A stretch of DNA of 64,000 nucleotides from Pseudomonas sp. G2-4 (lineage in GTDB: Bacteria; Pseudomonadota; Gammaproteobacteria; Pseudomonadales; Pseudomonadaceae), in NCBI RefSeq assembly GCF_030064125.1, contig NZ_CP125957.1:4892501-4956500 (forward strand), in the 5' to 3' direction. The position numbers were made by a program, and so were the translations under genes. The notes under the pieces were generated by a model. It ran no database searches. It was not told where the DNA came from and saw nothing but the letters and a program-made list of their open reading frames with translations. Shown here piece after piece: positions 40,244 to 48,941 of the stretch (the first letter of the stretch is position 1; every line of letters starts with the position of its first letter).

Positions 40244-40464
40244 TGAATCTCTTCGCCTGAGAATTGCGCGCACAGATCAAGCCGCGATTAGCCTGTTCCT
40301 TTACAGCGCGATTTGCTCTAAGCCCCCCATCCCCCTGGCGAGAACTCCTTTCTATACTGCGACATAAGGTCGCACACATATTCAGACCTTTACTTACTTG
40401 GCCACCTTGGCCCGTGTAGGCGCTCCGTTGGGGGGCGATGGCAATAACAAAGGAGTGACTGACT
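40244..40464 (+). other. Intergenic region before the Yip1 gene
   Basis: This stretch holds a probable -10 element TATACT (40353-40358), the small inverted repeat TGCGACATAAGGTCGCA just after it, and a strong AAGGAG ribosome site before ATG 40465. A direct repeat of CTTGGCC (around 40400-40412) was also noticed. No gene was seen. Confidence 0.45.
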
Positions 40465-41067
40465 ATGATCCATCATGTCGTGGGGCTCTTTACCCACCCT
40501 GATCAAGAATGGAAAGACATCCGTGGCGATCAGGAGGAAAGCATCAGCCACATGTACCTCACCCACACGCTGATCCTGGCGGCCATTCCCGCAGTATCGG
40601 CGTTTATCGGCACCACGCAGGTGGGATGGGTCATCGGCAGTCGTCCACCGGTCATGCTGACCCAGGAAAGCGCCCTGTGGATGACCATCATGTCGTACCT
40701 GGCCATGCTGGGCGGTGTGGCGGTCATGGGCGCATTCATCCACTGGATGGCCCGTACCTACGACGCTAACCCAAGCCTGGCCCGTTGCATCGCGTTCGCC
40801 ACCTACACCGCAACACCGCTGTTCATCGGCGGCCTCGCGGCGCTCTACCCGCACATGTGGCTGGGGATGATCGTCGGCACGGCGGCAATCTGCTACACGG
40901 TCTACCTGCTGTATGTGGGCCTGCCAACCTTTATGAACATTCCTCAGGACGAAGGCTTTCTATTTTCCAGTTCGGTGCTCGCCGTCGGCCTGGTGGTGCT
41001 GGTGGCCATCATGGCGTTTACGGTGATTGTCTGGGGGCTGGGCGTCGGCCCGGTGTATACCAATTGA
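40465..41067 (+). CDS. Yip1-family inner-membrane protein
   Basis: The 200-residue product starts at ATG 40465 behind AAGGAG. It begins with the Yip1 pattern (HHVVGLFTHPDQEWKDIRGDQEESISHMYLTHTLILAAIPAVSAFIG) and has five hydrophobic segments, with the ARCIAFATYTATPLFIGGLAALYP region in the middle. Bacterial Yip1 proteins are of unknown role. It is monocistronic, with a GNRA-looped hairpin downstream. Confidence 0.87.
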   Translation: MIHHVVGLFTHPDQEWKDIRGDQEESISHMYLTHTLILAAIPAVSAFIGTTQVGWVIGSRPPVMLTQESALWMTIMSYLAMLGGVAVMGAFIHWMARTYDANPSLARCIAFATYTATPLFIGGLAALYPHMWLGMIVGTAAICYTVYLLYVGLPTFMNIPQDEGFLFSSSVLAVGLVVLVAIMAFTVIVWGLGVGPVYTN

Positions 41068-41118
41068 CGATTGAAGCTCCATAGCGCTCCTCCATAAAAA
41101 AGCAGGATCTGCCAACAC

Positions 41119-41138
41119 AGGCCGCCGCAAGGCGGCCT
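41119..41138 (+). terminator. Possible terminator hairpin after Yip1 gene
   Basis: AGGCCGCC and GGCGGCCT pair around a GCAA tetraloop; the following sequence TCCTGCGTTT is only weakly T-rich. Confidence 0.45.
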
Positions 41139-41236
41139 TCCTGCGTTTGGAGCAGTCGAAACGACCATTGGGCGCCTGAGCGATTCGCAACGGTCGACGC
41201 TTGCGGCATACTCGTGATTCTGGAGACCCGTAAAGC

Positions 41237-41731
41237 ATGCTCGAGCAACTCAATACCCGCGTCGAAGAGTGTTACCAACAAGCCGAATCCTTTTTCAAAC
41301 GTCCTTTCAAACGCCCGGTGGTCAGCTTCAAATTGCGTGGCCAGAAGGCCGGTGTCGCGCACCTGCATGAAAACCTGCTGCGCTTCAATCCCCAGTTGTA
41401 CCGGGAAAACGCCGACGATTTTCTCAAGCAGACCGTTGCCCACGAAGTCGCACACCTGATCGCCCATCAACTGTTTGGCGAACGCATCCAGCCCCATGGC
41501 GAAGAGTGGCAGTTGATCATGCGTGGGGTGTACGAACTGCCGCCCAACCGCTGCCACACCTACGAAATCAAACGCCGTAGCGTGACCCGCTACATCTACA
41601 AATGCCCCTGTGACGGCAGCGACTTCCCGTTCTCGGCCCAGCGCCATAGCCTGGTGCGCCAGGGGCGGCGGTATTTGTGCCGTAGTTGTCGCAATACCTT
41701 GGTGTTCAGTGGGGAAACCCGGGTGGAGTAA
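41237..41731 (+). CDS. sprT: SprT family zinc metalloprotease-like protein
   Basis: The 164-residue product has the HExxH zinc motif in KQTVAHEVAHLIAHQLFGE, followed by a third ligand region EEWQLIMRGVYELPPNRCHTYE, and a C-terminal four-cysteine zinc ribbon (YKCPC and YLCRSCRNTL). This is the SprT/SprtN-like pattern; the eukaryotic relatives clear DNA-protein crosslinks, and bacterial SprT is little studied. It is a single-gene unit followed by a REPIN. Confidence 0.92.
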   Translation: MLEQLNTRVEECYQQAESFFKRPFKRPVVSFKLRGQKAGVAHLHENLLRFNPQLYRENADDFLKQTVAHEVAHLIAHQLFGERIQPHGEEWQLIMRGVYELPPNRCHTYEIKRRSVTRYIYKCPCDGSDFPFSAQRHSLVRQGRRYLCRSCRNTLVFSGETRVE

Positions 41732-41753
41732 ATTTTCGTAGTATTCGGGCTGG

Positions 41754-41834
41754 CCCCATCGCGAGCAAGCTCGCTCCCACAGGGGTTTTGTGAACACCAT
41801 AGATCCAGTGTGGGAGCGAGCTTGCTCGCGATGG
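41754..41834. repeat. REPIN, family A
   Basis: Two inverted family A REPs with caag/cttg centres are separated by about 32 bp, between convergent sprT and the CoA transferase gene. Confidence 0.92.
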
Positions 41835-41848
41835 CTGCCTGACAGACG

Positions 41849-43030
41849 CTACAAAACCACCCCGCTGCGACGCAATTCAGCTATCCGTTCAACACTAAAC
41901 CCCAACTCCCCCAACACCTGATCGGAATGCGCCCCCAGCCCCGCGCCCATATGCCGAGGCTCGGGCAGCCCTTGTGAAAATTTCAACGGACAAGCCATCT
42001 GCGCCTGGCTGGAACCATCGCCCCGGGGCACTTGGGTCACCACCTGCCTGGCCTGCAGTTGTGGATGCCTGAGGGCTTCGTCCAGGCTCAGCACTGGCTC
42101 GACGCAGGCATCAATCCCGGAAAACAAGCGGCAAAGCTCAGCGAAGTCATGCTTCTCGAACTCGGCTTGCAGAGCCTCCTTGAGCGCGTGTTGCTGCTCG
42201 GGTTGGGGCGACAACCCCTGGGCCGCCAGTTCCGGTCGCCCCAACGCCCCGCACAGCGCCTGCATGAAAGCTGGTTCCAGGCTGCCCACCGACATCCAGC
42301 GCCCGTCCCGGGTGCGGTAATAGTCATAGAAGCTGCCACCGTTGAGCATCTGGTTTTCCCAACCCGGTTCCACACCGCAGGCCAGGTAACCGGCACCGGC
42401 CATGGCGTTCAGGCTGAACACACAGTCAGTCATGCTCACGTCCAGGTGCTGGCCCTGCCCGGTTTGCTGGCGGGCAATCACCGCCGCCAACAGCCCGATC
42501 ACCCCGTGCAGTGAACCGCCGGCAATGTCCGCTGCCTGGATCCCCAGCGGCACCGGGCCGCTGTCGGCACGGCCGGTGTGGCTGGCCAGTCCCGCCAGGG
42601 CCAGATAATTGATGTCGTGACCGGCGCGGTCCTTGTAGGGTCCGGTCTGGCCGTAGCCGGTGATCGACACGTAGATCAGCCGGGGATTGATCGCCCTCAA
42701 GGCCTCATACCCCAAACCCAGCCGCGCCATCACACCGGGACGGAACTGTTCCAGCAGAATGTCGTAGTCTCCCAGCAATTGCTCGATCACCTCCAGCGCC
42801 GCCGGCTGTTTGAGGTCCAACGCGAGGCTGCGCTTGTTGCGATTGAGGTAGGCATGACTGGCCGAGACACCCTGGTCATGGGGCGGCAAAAACCGCAACA
42901 GGTCCGGGCGGCTCGGCGACTCGATGCGCAACACCTCAGCGCCCATGTCCGCCAGTAACAGCGAGGCAAACGGGCCTGGCAGCAGGGTCGAGAAGTCCAG
43001 AACCTTGAGCGATGCCAGTGGGCCTTGCAT
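41849..43030 (-). CDS. CaiB/BaiF family (class III) CoA transferase
   Basis: The 393-residue product starts at ATG 43030 behind GGAG. It has the class III CoA-transferase start (GPLASLKVLDFSTLLPGPFASLLLADMGAEVLRIE), the catalytic aspartate in DRAGHDINYLALAG, and VSMTDCVFSLNAMAG. It would move CoA between an acyl-CoA donor and a carboxylic acid; relatives include alpha-methylacyl-CoA racemase and formyl-CoA transferase, so the substrate is open. No acyl-CoA dehydrogenase or hydratase gene is adjacent. REP elements lie on both sides. Confidence 0.9.
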   Translation of the reverse strand: MQGPLASLKVLDFSTLLPGPFASLLLADMGAEVLRIESPSRPDLLRFLPPHDQGVSASHAYLNRNKRSLALDLKQPAALEVIEQLLGDYDILLEQFRPGVMARLGLGYEALRAINPRLIYVSITGYGQTGPYKDRAGHDINYLALAGLASHTGRADSGPVPLGIQAADIAGGSLHGVIGLLAAVIARQQTGQGQHLDVSMTDCVFSLNAMAGAGYLACGVEPGWENQMLNGGSFYDYYRTRDGRWMSVGSLEPAFMQALCGALGRPELAAQGLSPQPEQQHALKEALQAEFEKHDFAELCRLFSGIDACVEPVLSLDEALRHPQLQARQVVTQVPRGDGSSQAQMACPLKFSQGLPEPRHMGAGLGAHSDQVLGELGFSVERIAELRRSGVVL

Positions 43031-43130
43031 GGGGGATCTCCAGTGACTGATGGCTGAAAGACTAGGCAGGGGTTGGCGACGGGGCAATCACTGGATTTGT
43101 CACTTTGCATGACGATTGTGCTCAGCCCCC

Positions 43131-43257
43131 CGTGGCGAGGGAGCTTGCTCCCGCTGGGTTGCGCAGCAACCCCAAGATGTATCTACCACCACAGTGCTTC
43201 AGATAGAAGGCAGGGGTCTGCTGCGCAGCCCAGCGGGAGCAAGCTCCCTCGCCACAG
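43131..43257. repeat. Long REP doublet, family B
   Basis: Inverted family B REPs enclose the spacer GATGTATCTACCACCACAG then TGCTTCAGATAGAAGGCAG, differing at only a few positions from the element at 40117-40242. Confidence 0.92.
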
Positions 43258-43287
43258 AAGCCGCCTGGACTGAAGGATGCTTTCAAT

Positions 43288-43312
43288 AAAAAACCCGCCG
43301 AAGCGGGTTTTT
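43288..43312 (-). terminator. Rho-independent terminator of dctA
   Basis: AAACCCGC and GCGGGTTT pair around loop CGAA, and the minus strand continues TTTTTTATTG. The A-run on the other side could make it work in both directions. Confidence 0.9.
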
Positions 43313-43328
43313 CATTGCAGCTTGAAGA

Positions 43329-44681
43329 TTACTTCACAGCGCCTGGAGCAGAGGTCTCAGCCGCTGCAATCTGCGCCGCCGCGATCTGCTCGTCATCTTC
43401 ACGAACGTCGGAGATACCACGACCACCGGAAGCCAGTTCGGTTTGCAACTGGTCTTCATCGAGCTCGTTGACCCACTTGGCAACCACGATCGTGGCCACA
43501 GCGTTGCCCACCAGGTTGGTCAGGGCGCGGGCTTCGGACATGAAGCGGTCGATACCCAGGATCAGCGCCAGACCGGCCACTGGCAAGGTACCCACGGCCG
43601 ACAGGGTGGCCGCCAGGACGATGAAGCCGCTACCGGTCACGCCAGCAGCACCTTTGGACGACAGCAGCAGCACCAGCAGCAGGGTGATCTGGTGAGTCAG
43701 GTCCATCGGGGTGTCGGTGGCCTGGGCGATGAACACCGCTGCCATGGTCAGGTAGATCGAAGTACCGTCGAGGTTGAACGAATAACCAGTTGGGATCACC
43801 AGGCCTACGACAGACTTCTTGGCACCCAGGCGCTCCATCTTGATCAGCATGCGTGGCAGGGCCGATTCCGACGAGGAGGTGCCCAGCACGATCAGCAGTT
43901 CTTCACGGATGTAGCGGATCAGCTTGACGACGCTGAAACCGTGGGCGCGGCAGATGGCACCCAACACCACCAGCACGAACACCACGCAGGTGATGTAGAA
44001 GCAGATCATCAACTGGCCCAGTTGCACCAGCGAACCGACACCATAGGCGCCGATGGTGAACGCCATGGCACCGAAGGCACCGATGGGCGCCAGCTTCATG
44101 ATCATGTTGATGATGATGAACATCACGTGGGCGAAGCGATCGATGAAGTCCAGCACCGGCTTGCCGTAGGCACCCAGGCGATGCAGGGCGAAACCGAAGA
44201 GCACCGAGAACATCAACACTTGCAGGATGTCGCCGTTGGCGAACGCACCGACAATGGTGTTCGGGATCACGTTGAGCACGAAGGCAATGATGCTCTGGTC
44301 TTTACTGGCGCTGATGAAGCCGGCGATCTTGCTGGTGTCCAGAGTCGATACGTCAATGTGCATGCCGGCGCCCGGTTGCACGATGTTGACCACCACCAGA
44401 CCGATCAGCAGGGCGATGGTGGAGACAATTTCGAAGTAGAGCAGCGCGTAGCCACCGGTCTTGCCGACCGACTTCATGTTCTGCATGCCGCCGATACCGC
44501 TGACGACGGTACAGAAGATGATCGGGGCAATGACCATCTTGATCAGTTTGATGAACCCGTCACCGAATGGTTTGAGGGCAACACCGGTCTGCGGGTAGAA
44601 GTGGCCGAGCAAAATGCCGATGGCAATGGCTACGATCACCTGGAAATACAGGGATTTGTACAGTGGCTGACGAGTCGTCAT
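43329..44681 (-). CDS. dctA: C4-dicarboxylate transporter DctA
   Basis: DctA is a proton- or sodium-coupled symporter for succinate, fumarate and malate in the inner membrane (DAACS family). The 450-residue product begins [29 protein letters not shown], and has [21 protein letters not shown], the serine-rich hairpin [22 protein letters not shown] and the substrate-site motif [20 protein letters not shown] consensus RpoN promoter lies 131 bp upstream, so control by a DctB/DctD two-component pair is likely; those genes are not in the window. Confidence 0.95.
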   Translation of the reverse strand: MTTRQPLYKSLYFQVIVAIAIGILLGHFYPQTGVALKPFGDGFIKLIKMVIAPIIFCTVVSGIGGMQNMKSVGKTGGYALLYFEIVSTIALLIGLVVVNIVQPGAGMHIDVSTLDTSKIAGFISASKDQSIIAFVLNVIPNTIVGAFANGDILQVLMFSVLFGFALHRLGAYGKPVLDFIDRFAHVMFIIINMIMKLAPIGAFGAMAFTIGAYGVGSLVQLGQLMICFYITCVVFVLVVLGAICRAHGFSVVKLIRYIREELLIVLGTSSSESALPRMLIKMERLGAKKSVVGLVIPTGYSFNLDGTSIYLTMAAVFIAQATDTPMDLTHQITLLLVLLLSSKGAAGVTGSGFIVLAATLSAVGTLPVAGLALILGIDRFMSEARALTNLVGNAVATIVVAKWVNELDEDQLQTELASGGRGISDVREDDEQIAAAQIAAAETSAPGAVK

Positions 44682-44811
44682 GGCAAACCTTCCTCAAGCG
44701 TCCCGTGTGACAACATCCACCTGTTGTCTACGGCACCTCATTTTGCGAACCCTCCTGCACTGGAGGGATTTGTTTTTGTCGGCTGCACGCTGCAGACCTG
44801 CGTGCTGTATC

Positions 44812-44826
44812 GCAAGGCGCGTGCCA
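44812..44826 (-). promoter_or_regulatory. RpoN (-24/-12) promoter of dctA
   Basis: The minus strand reads TGGCACG-CGCC-TTGC, a perfect match to the sigma54 consensus with correct GG-GC spacing. The expected start point is near 44800, giving a ~119-nt leader. Confidence 0.88.
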
Positions 44827-44903
44827 TTTTCCAGAAACCTCCTACAGGCCTTAATGCAGAAGGGCTCTGGCATTACTCATGGTTAAACACGGGCATGGAA
44901 GGT

Positions 44904-44958
44904 GGCGGATTTCCGCCCGTGGCGAGTTTCTCGTTCCGGAATTTGGCGGATATCCGCC
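44904..44958. promoter_or_regulatory. Pair of 14-bp palindromes before AraC-family gene
   Basis: GGCGGATTTCCGCC (44904-44917) and GGCGGATATCCGCC (44945-44958) have identical 6-bp inverted arms and start 41 bp apart, about four helical turns. Between them lies the shorter palindrome TTCCGGAA. They lie 56-110 bp before the regulator start and upstream of the dctA RpoN promoter, so they may be operators for either gene. Confidence 0.65.
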
Positions 44959-45013
44959 TTGTCGAGTCCCCGTGCCCTGCTACCATCGCCCGCTTAACGG
45001 ACGGACATCTGCC

Positions 45014-46012
45014 ATGCGCCAACGCACGATCGCCAGTCACTTCGCCCGCGCAGCCTTGGGCGGCGCACGTCGGCAAGGATTCGACTATTTTCCTCTGCTG
45101 CAACAGCTGGGCATCAGCCCTGAGCTGCTGGATGAACCGCGCGCGCGAATTGCGCCGGAACAGTTCACCCGTCTGTTACAGGCGTTGTGGCAAAACCTGG
45201 GCGACGAATACCTGGGGTTCGGCCTGGCCCCGAGCAAACCCGGGACCTTCGCGATGATGTGTCACGCACTGATCCACTGCCCGACCCTGGGCAAGGCGCT
45301 TCAACGCGGCCTGTTGTTCTACAGCCTGTTCCCCGACGCCCCAAGCCTGACCCTGGAGGCTGACGGCGAGCGGGTGCGACTGGTGCTGAACGACTCGACG
45401 CTACGGGACCCGGATCACTTCCTGAGTGAAAGCCTGCTGGTGGTCTGGCATCGCCTCGCCAGTTGGTTGATCGGCCAGCGGATCGGCCTGGAACAGGCGA
45501 CCTTCGGTTACGCCAAGCCAGCCCACGGCGCCGAATACGATTTGCTGTTTCCCTGTCCGCTGGTGTTCGAAGCGCCCAGCAGCAGCCTGCTGTTTCACAG
45601 CCGCTACCTGAATATGCCGCTGCTGCAGGACGAACGAACCCTCAAGCACTTCCTCGAACGCTCCCCCGCCGACCTGCTGTCGCGACCCGACGATGGCCAC
45701 AGCCTGAGCAGTCAGCTGCGCCGCCTGCTCAGCCGCGACACCGCACGCTGGCCCGACCTGGAAGCCGCGGCCGCCCACCTGCACATCAGTCCCCAGACGT
45801 TGCGCCGGCATTTGCGCGAGGAAGACACCAGCTTCCAGGAACTCAAGGATCAGCTGCGGCGGGATATCGCCATCTATCATCTGGGGCGCGCGGATTTGTC
45901 GTTGCAGCAGATTGCCGAGCAGTTGGGGTTCTCGGAGCCGTCGGCGTTTCACCGGGCGTTCAAGAAGTGGACGGGGGTGACGCCGGGGGCTTACAGGGAG
46001 TTGGAGAACTGA
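45014..46012 (+). CDS. AraC-family regulator with arabinose-binding-type N-terminal domain
   Basis: The 332-residue product starts at ATG 45014; an open extension to 44879 has no ribosome site and would cover the palindromes. The N-terminal domain (residues ~20-200) fits the family seen in OruR- and ArgR-like Pseudomonas regulators (PF12625 type). The C-terminal double helix-turn-helix has PDLEAAAAHLHISPQTLRRHLREEDTSFQELKDQLRRDIAIYHL and SLQQIAEQLGFSEPSAFHRAFKKWTGVTPGAYR. The ligand is unknown. It is divergent from dctA. Confidence 0.92.
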   Translation: MRQRTIASHFARAALGGARRQGFDYFPLLQQLGISPELLDEPRARIAPEQFTRLLQALWQNLGDEYLGFGLAPSKPGTFAMMCHALIHCPTLGKALQRGLLFYSLFPDAPSLTLEADGERVRLVLNDSTLRDPDHFLSESLLVVWHRLASWLIGQRIGLEQATFGYAKPAHGAEYDLLFPCPLVFEAPSSSLLFHSRYLNMPLLQDERTLKHFLERSPADLLSRPDDGHSLSSQLRRLLSRDTARWPDLEAAAAHLHISPQTLRRHLREEDTSFQELKDQLRRDIAIYHLGRADLSLQQIAEQLGFSEPSAFHRAFKKWTGVTPGAYRELEN

Positions 46013-46043
46013 TTTCTTGATTGGTTTTTTGTGCTGTGCTGAC

Positions 46044-46130
46044 GGGCCTCATCGCGAGCAAGCTCGCTCCCACAGGGATTTGTGAGCGCCGAAAATCCAA
46101 TGTGGGAGCGAGCTTGCTCGCGATGAGACC
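46044..46130. repeat. REPIN, family A
   Basis: Two inverted family A REPs with caag/cttg centres are separated by about 32 bp, between convergent regulator and phoQ genes. Confidence 0.92.
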
Positions 46131-46155
46131 CGCAAACACACCGAGAACATCCCAG

Positions 46156-47502
46156 TCACACCACCGGAAAATGAATCCGAAACGCCGCCCCACCCAGCTC
46201 TGAATCCCCCAGGGTCAACCGCGCGCCATAGCTCTCGATGATGTCCTTGACCACCGCCAGGCCAATGCCCTGCCCTGGATGCTGGCGATCGAGCCGCTCG
46301 CCCCGCTGGAGAATCCGCGCACGTTGGTCCGGTGGCACGCCCGGCCCGTCGTCCTCAATGCACAACTCCGTGCCGCCAAGGGTCTGATGCACGCTGACGC
46401 GCACCTCCCCCAGGCAAAGCCGATAAGCATTTTCCAGCAGGTTGCCGAGCATTTCCAGCAAGGCGCCCTGTTCGATCGGCACCTGGCAGTGCTCCGGCAG
46501 ATCGAAACCGACATTCACCCGTTTGTCGCGATAGACCTTGTCCAGGGTGTCACACAGGCTTTGCAGCACCGGGCGCAAGGGCACCTGATGACGCACCAGC
46601 CCGCTTTTGCGCAGGCTGGCGCGCTGCAGCTGGTAGCCGATCTGCTGGCTCATGCGTTCGATCTGGGTTTGCAGCACCCAGGCCTGTCCACGGTCCTCGT
46701 GACGCCTGGCCATGTCCTCGCTGACTCCCTGCAACACCGCCAGGGGGGTTTTCAGACTGTGGGCCAGGTCATCCAAGGAGTCGCGGTAACGGCTGCGCTG
46801 CTCACGTTCGCTGTACAGCAAGCGGTTGAGGGAACCGGTCAAACGCAACAGTTCGCGGGGATGCTCGGTACTGAGGCTTTCCCGGGTCCCGCTTTCGATT
46901 TCGTCCAACTCCTGGCTCAACCGTCGCAGCGCCCGCAGGCCCCAGGTCAGGCCGATCCACAACAGGGCCAGCAACACCGCCAAGGCGGCGCCAAAGCCCA
47001 GGTAGAGATTGTCCCGCAGGCCCTGCAGGGTCACCTCGTAGTCGCGAACCGGTTGCAGGGTGACGATGCTGAACGCCGCGCTCTGGCCGCCGAGCAACTT
47101 GATCTCGACGTCATAGACAAAAAACTCCTGGCCATTGTTTTCGCGGATACGCGCGAACTGATTGCCCTGACCGTCATAGCGCGGCGTGTAATTGATGTTC
47201 TCTTCCTGGGTGGCCTTCGACCGCCAGACCAACCGGCCTTCGCGATCATAGATGTACCCCAGCAAGCGGGCATCGGCGAGGTTGAAGCGCTCATCGGGCA
47301 ACTGCGCGGGCATCTTCAGTCGGTTGTTTTCCACCCGGGCAGCGGAAATCAGCGTGGTCACGTCCGAAGCCAGGCGTTGCTCGATGGATTCCTGCAAAGC
47401 CAGGCTGAACGCGCCTTGCATGGCCGGCAACAGCGCTAGCATGAACAACACCGCCAGGGTCATGGCGGCCAGCATCAACCGCAGCCGTAGCGAACGAATC
47501 AC
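46156..47502 (-). CDS. phoQ: Sensor histidine kinase PhoQ
   Basis: The 448-residue product senses low divalent cations and antimicrobial peptides and phosphorylates PhoP. It has a membrane segment at residues 12-32, a periplasmic domain of about 135 residues, a second segment near 172-192, a HAMP-like linker, the HisKA motif DDLAHSLKTPLAVLQGVSED, and an HATPase with NLLENAYRLCLGEV, EDDGPGVPPDQR and GQGIGLAVVKDI. The order oprH-phoP-phoQ fixes the assignment. Its start overlaps the phoP stop by 4 bases. Confidence 0.94.
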   Translation of the reverse strand: MIRSLRLRLMLAAMTLAVLFMLALLPAMQGAFSLALQESIEQRLASDVTTLISAARVENNRLKMPAQLPDERFNLADARLLGYIYDREGRLVWRSKATQEENINYTPRYDGQGNQFARIRENNGQEFFVYDVEIKLLGGQSAAFSIVTLQPVRDYEVTLQGLRDNLYLGFGAALAVLLALLWIGLTWGLRALRRLSQELDEIESGTRESLSTEHPRELLRLTGSLNRLLYSEREQRSRYRDSLDDLAHSLKTPLAVLQGVSEDMARRHEDRGQAWVLQTQIERMSQQIGYQLQRASLRKSGLVRHQVPLRPVLQSLCDTLDKVYRDKRVNVGFDLPEHCQVPIEQGALLEMLGNLLENAYRLCLGEVRVSVHQTLGGTELCIEDDGPGVPPDQRARILQRGERLDRQHPGQGIGLAVVKDIIESYGARLTLGDSELGGAAFRIHFPVV

Positions 47503-48176
47503 TGGCAGCGCTCATTGAACAGGTAGCCCAGGCCCCGCACGGTGTCGATCGGTTTGAAGCCCGCCGGGGCTTCCAGTTTGCGGCGCAGGCGCCCTACCAA
47601 CACTTCGATGACATTGGGATCTCGCTCGTCGTCATCGGGGTAAAGCTGCTCCATCAAGCGATCCTTGGCCACCACTTGCTGGTGATGGCGCATCAGGTAT
47701 TCGAGGATGCGGTATTCGTAGGCGGTCAACGCCAGGGGCTCGTCACCCAGGGAGGCCTGCTTGCGGTTGAGATCGAGCAACAACGGACCGGCCACGATGG
47801 TCGACTGGGTGAAGCCGCTGGAGCGACGCAACAAGGCGTTCAGCCGGGCCTCCAGCTCTTCGAACTGAAACGGCTTGACCACGTAGTCATCGGCCCCGGC
47901 GGCCAAGCCTTCGACCTTGTCCTGCCAGTTGCCACGGGCGGTCAGAATCAGGATCGGAAACGTCTTGTCCTGCGAGCGCAACCGGCGGATCAGTTCCAGC
48001 CCGCTGATGCCCGGCAAACCCAGGTCGATCACCGCCAGGTCATGGTTGAATTCCCGGACCTGGTACAAGGCCTCCTCGGCATTGGCCACGGCCTGTACCA
48101 CATGCCCGCTGTCGGTGAGACGGGTTTGCAGGTGATGACGCAACAACGCTTCGTCTTCGACGACCAGTAATTTCAT
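47499..48176 (-). CDS. phoP: Response regulator PhoP
   Basis: The 225-residue OmpR-type regulator starts at ATG 48176 (MKLLVVEDEALLRHHLQTRL). The phospho-acceptor aspartate lies in HDLAVIDLGLPGISGLEL, the lysine in ADDYVVKPFQFEEL, and the winged-helix domain has YEYRILEYLMRHHQQVVAKDRLMEQLYPDDDERDPNVIEVLVGRLRRKL. It should bind the GTTCA-repeat array upstream of oprH and so control its own operon. A hairpin between oprH and phoP may reduce its level relative to OprH. Confidence 0.95.
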   Translation of the reverse strand: MKLLVVEDEALLRHHLQTRLTDSGHVVQAVANAEEALYQVREFNHDLAVIDLGLPGISGLELIRRLRSQDKTFPILILTARGNWQDKVEGLAAGADDYVVKPFQFEELEARLNALLRRSSGFTQSTIVAGPLLLDLNRKQASLGDEPLALTAYEYRILEYLMRHHQQVVAKDRLMEQLYPDDDERDPNVIEVLVGRLRRKLEAPAGFKPIDTVRGLGYLFNERCQ

Positions 48177-48231
48177 GGAGCCTTTCTCCAGGCAATCAAA
48201 CAATCCAGTGCGGCGCGCCCCAACGAAAGAC

Positions 48232-48257
48232 GCCGGATCGTCTTGGTCCGATCCGGC
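48232..48257 (-). terminator. Attenuator-like hairpin between oprH and phoP
   Basis: GCCGGATCG and CGATCCGGC form a 9-bp stem with an 8-nt loop, then GTCTTTCGTT on the minus strand. It could end part of the oprH transcripts or protect the oprH message end. Confidence 0.5.
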
Positions 48258-48280
48258 TGGACGCCCTCATCCTTGGCCGC

Positions 48281-48880
48281 TTAGAACGTGTAGTTGGCGG
48301 ACAGGTAAGTCTGGGCGCTGCTGGTCAGGTCCAACGAGCCGACCTTGGCGCCACCGGGTGGGCTCATCTCGGTGCTGGCGTTGCTGCGCAGGTAACGGTA
48401 ACCCAGTTCCACCGAGGTGTTTTGCGAAATTTGTTGCAGGACACCGCCCTGCAAGCCCACCGCATAGCCGATGTCGCTGTCGCGGCTGAAGCCAGGGGAA
48501 TCCTGGGTCAGCTTGGTCAGGCCCGCCGTGCCACCACCGAACAGTTTGGTGCTGCTGGTGACCGGAAGGAACACATCGTAGCTGCCCAGCAGGTTTTCCT
48601 GGCGCAACTTGATGCCGTTGTGGGTCCCTGAGACGTTGTCGTAGGTGGCGTAGTAGCGGCCCTGGTCGTTTTGCTTGCCCAGTCGCACGCCATACGTGGT
48701 GTCCTTGCCGATGATGCCGTCGGCGTTCGGGTGGTTCAGGTTATCGTTCAGGGCATCGGATTTCTTGACCTTGTCGCTGGTCTGGCCAAGGGTCAGGCTG
48801 GCGAAGTTGTCGTCGGCGTGGGCCATGGCGGTGGCGCCCAACACGGTGAATGCCAACAGCAGTTTTTTCATGGTAGTCAT
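48281..48880 (-). CDS. oprH: Outer-membrane protein OprH
   Basis: OprH is a small basic beta-barrel that binds lipopolysaccharide and stabilises the outer membrane when magnesium is low. The 199-residue product starts at ATG 48880 behind AAAGGA; an alternative ATG lies three codons on. It has a Sec signal (KKLLLAFTVLGATAMAHADDN), alternating barrel strands (RYYATYDNVS, SVELGYRYLRS) and an aromatic last strand QTYLSANYTF. Direct PhoP sites lie 60-100 bp upstream, and phoP follows. Confidence 0.94.
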   Translation of the reverse strand: MTTMKKLLLAFTVLGATAMAHADDNFASLTLGQTSDKVKKSDALNDNLNHPNADGIIGKDTTYGVRLGKQNDQGRYYATYDNVSGTHNGIKLRQENLLGSYDVFLPVTSSTKLFGGGTAGLTKLTQDSPGFSRDSDIGYAVGLQGGVLQQISQNTSVELGYRYLRSNASTEMSPPGGAKVGSLDLTSSAQTYLSANYTF

Positions 48881-48941
48881 GATCAAGTTCCTTTGAAGCG
48901 TGGATGATGTGTGAAGTCGAAGCCACGTTAACCAGCGGTCC

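Noticed and set aside
43443..45257. A 604-codon open frame antisense to dctA running into the AraC gene
   Set aside because: It overlaps two well-supported genes and the dctA RpoN promoter and has no protein features of its own.
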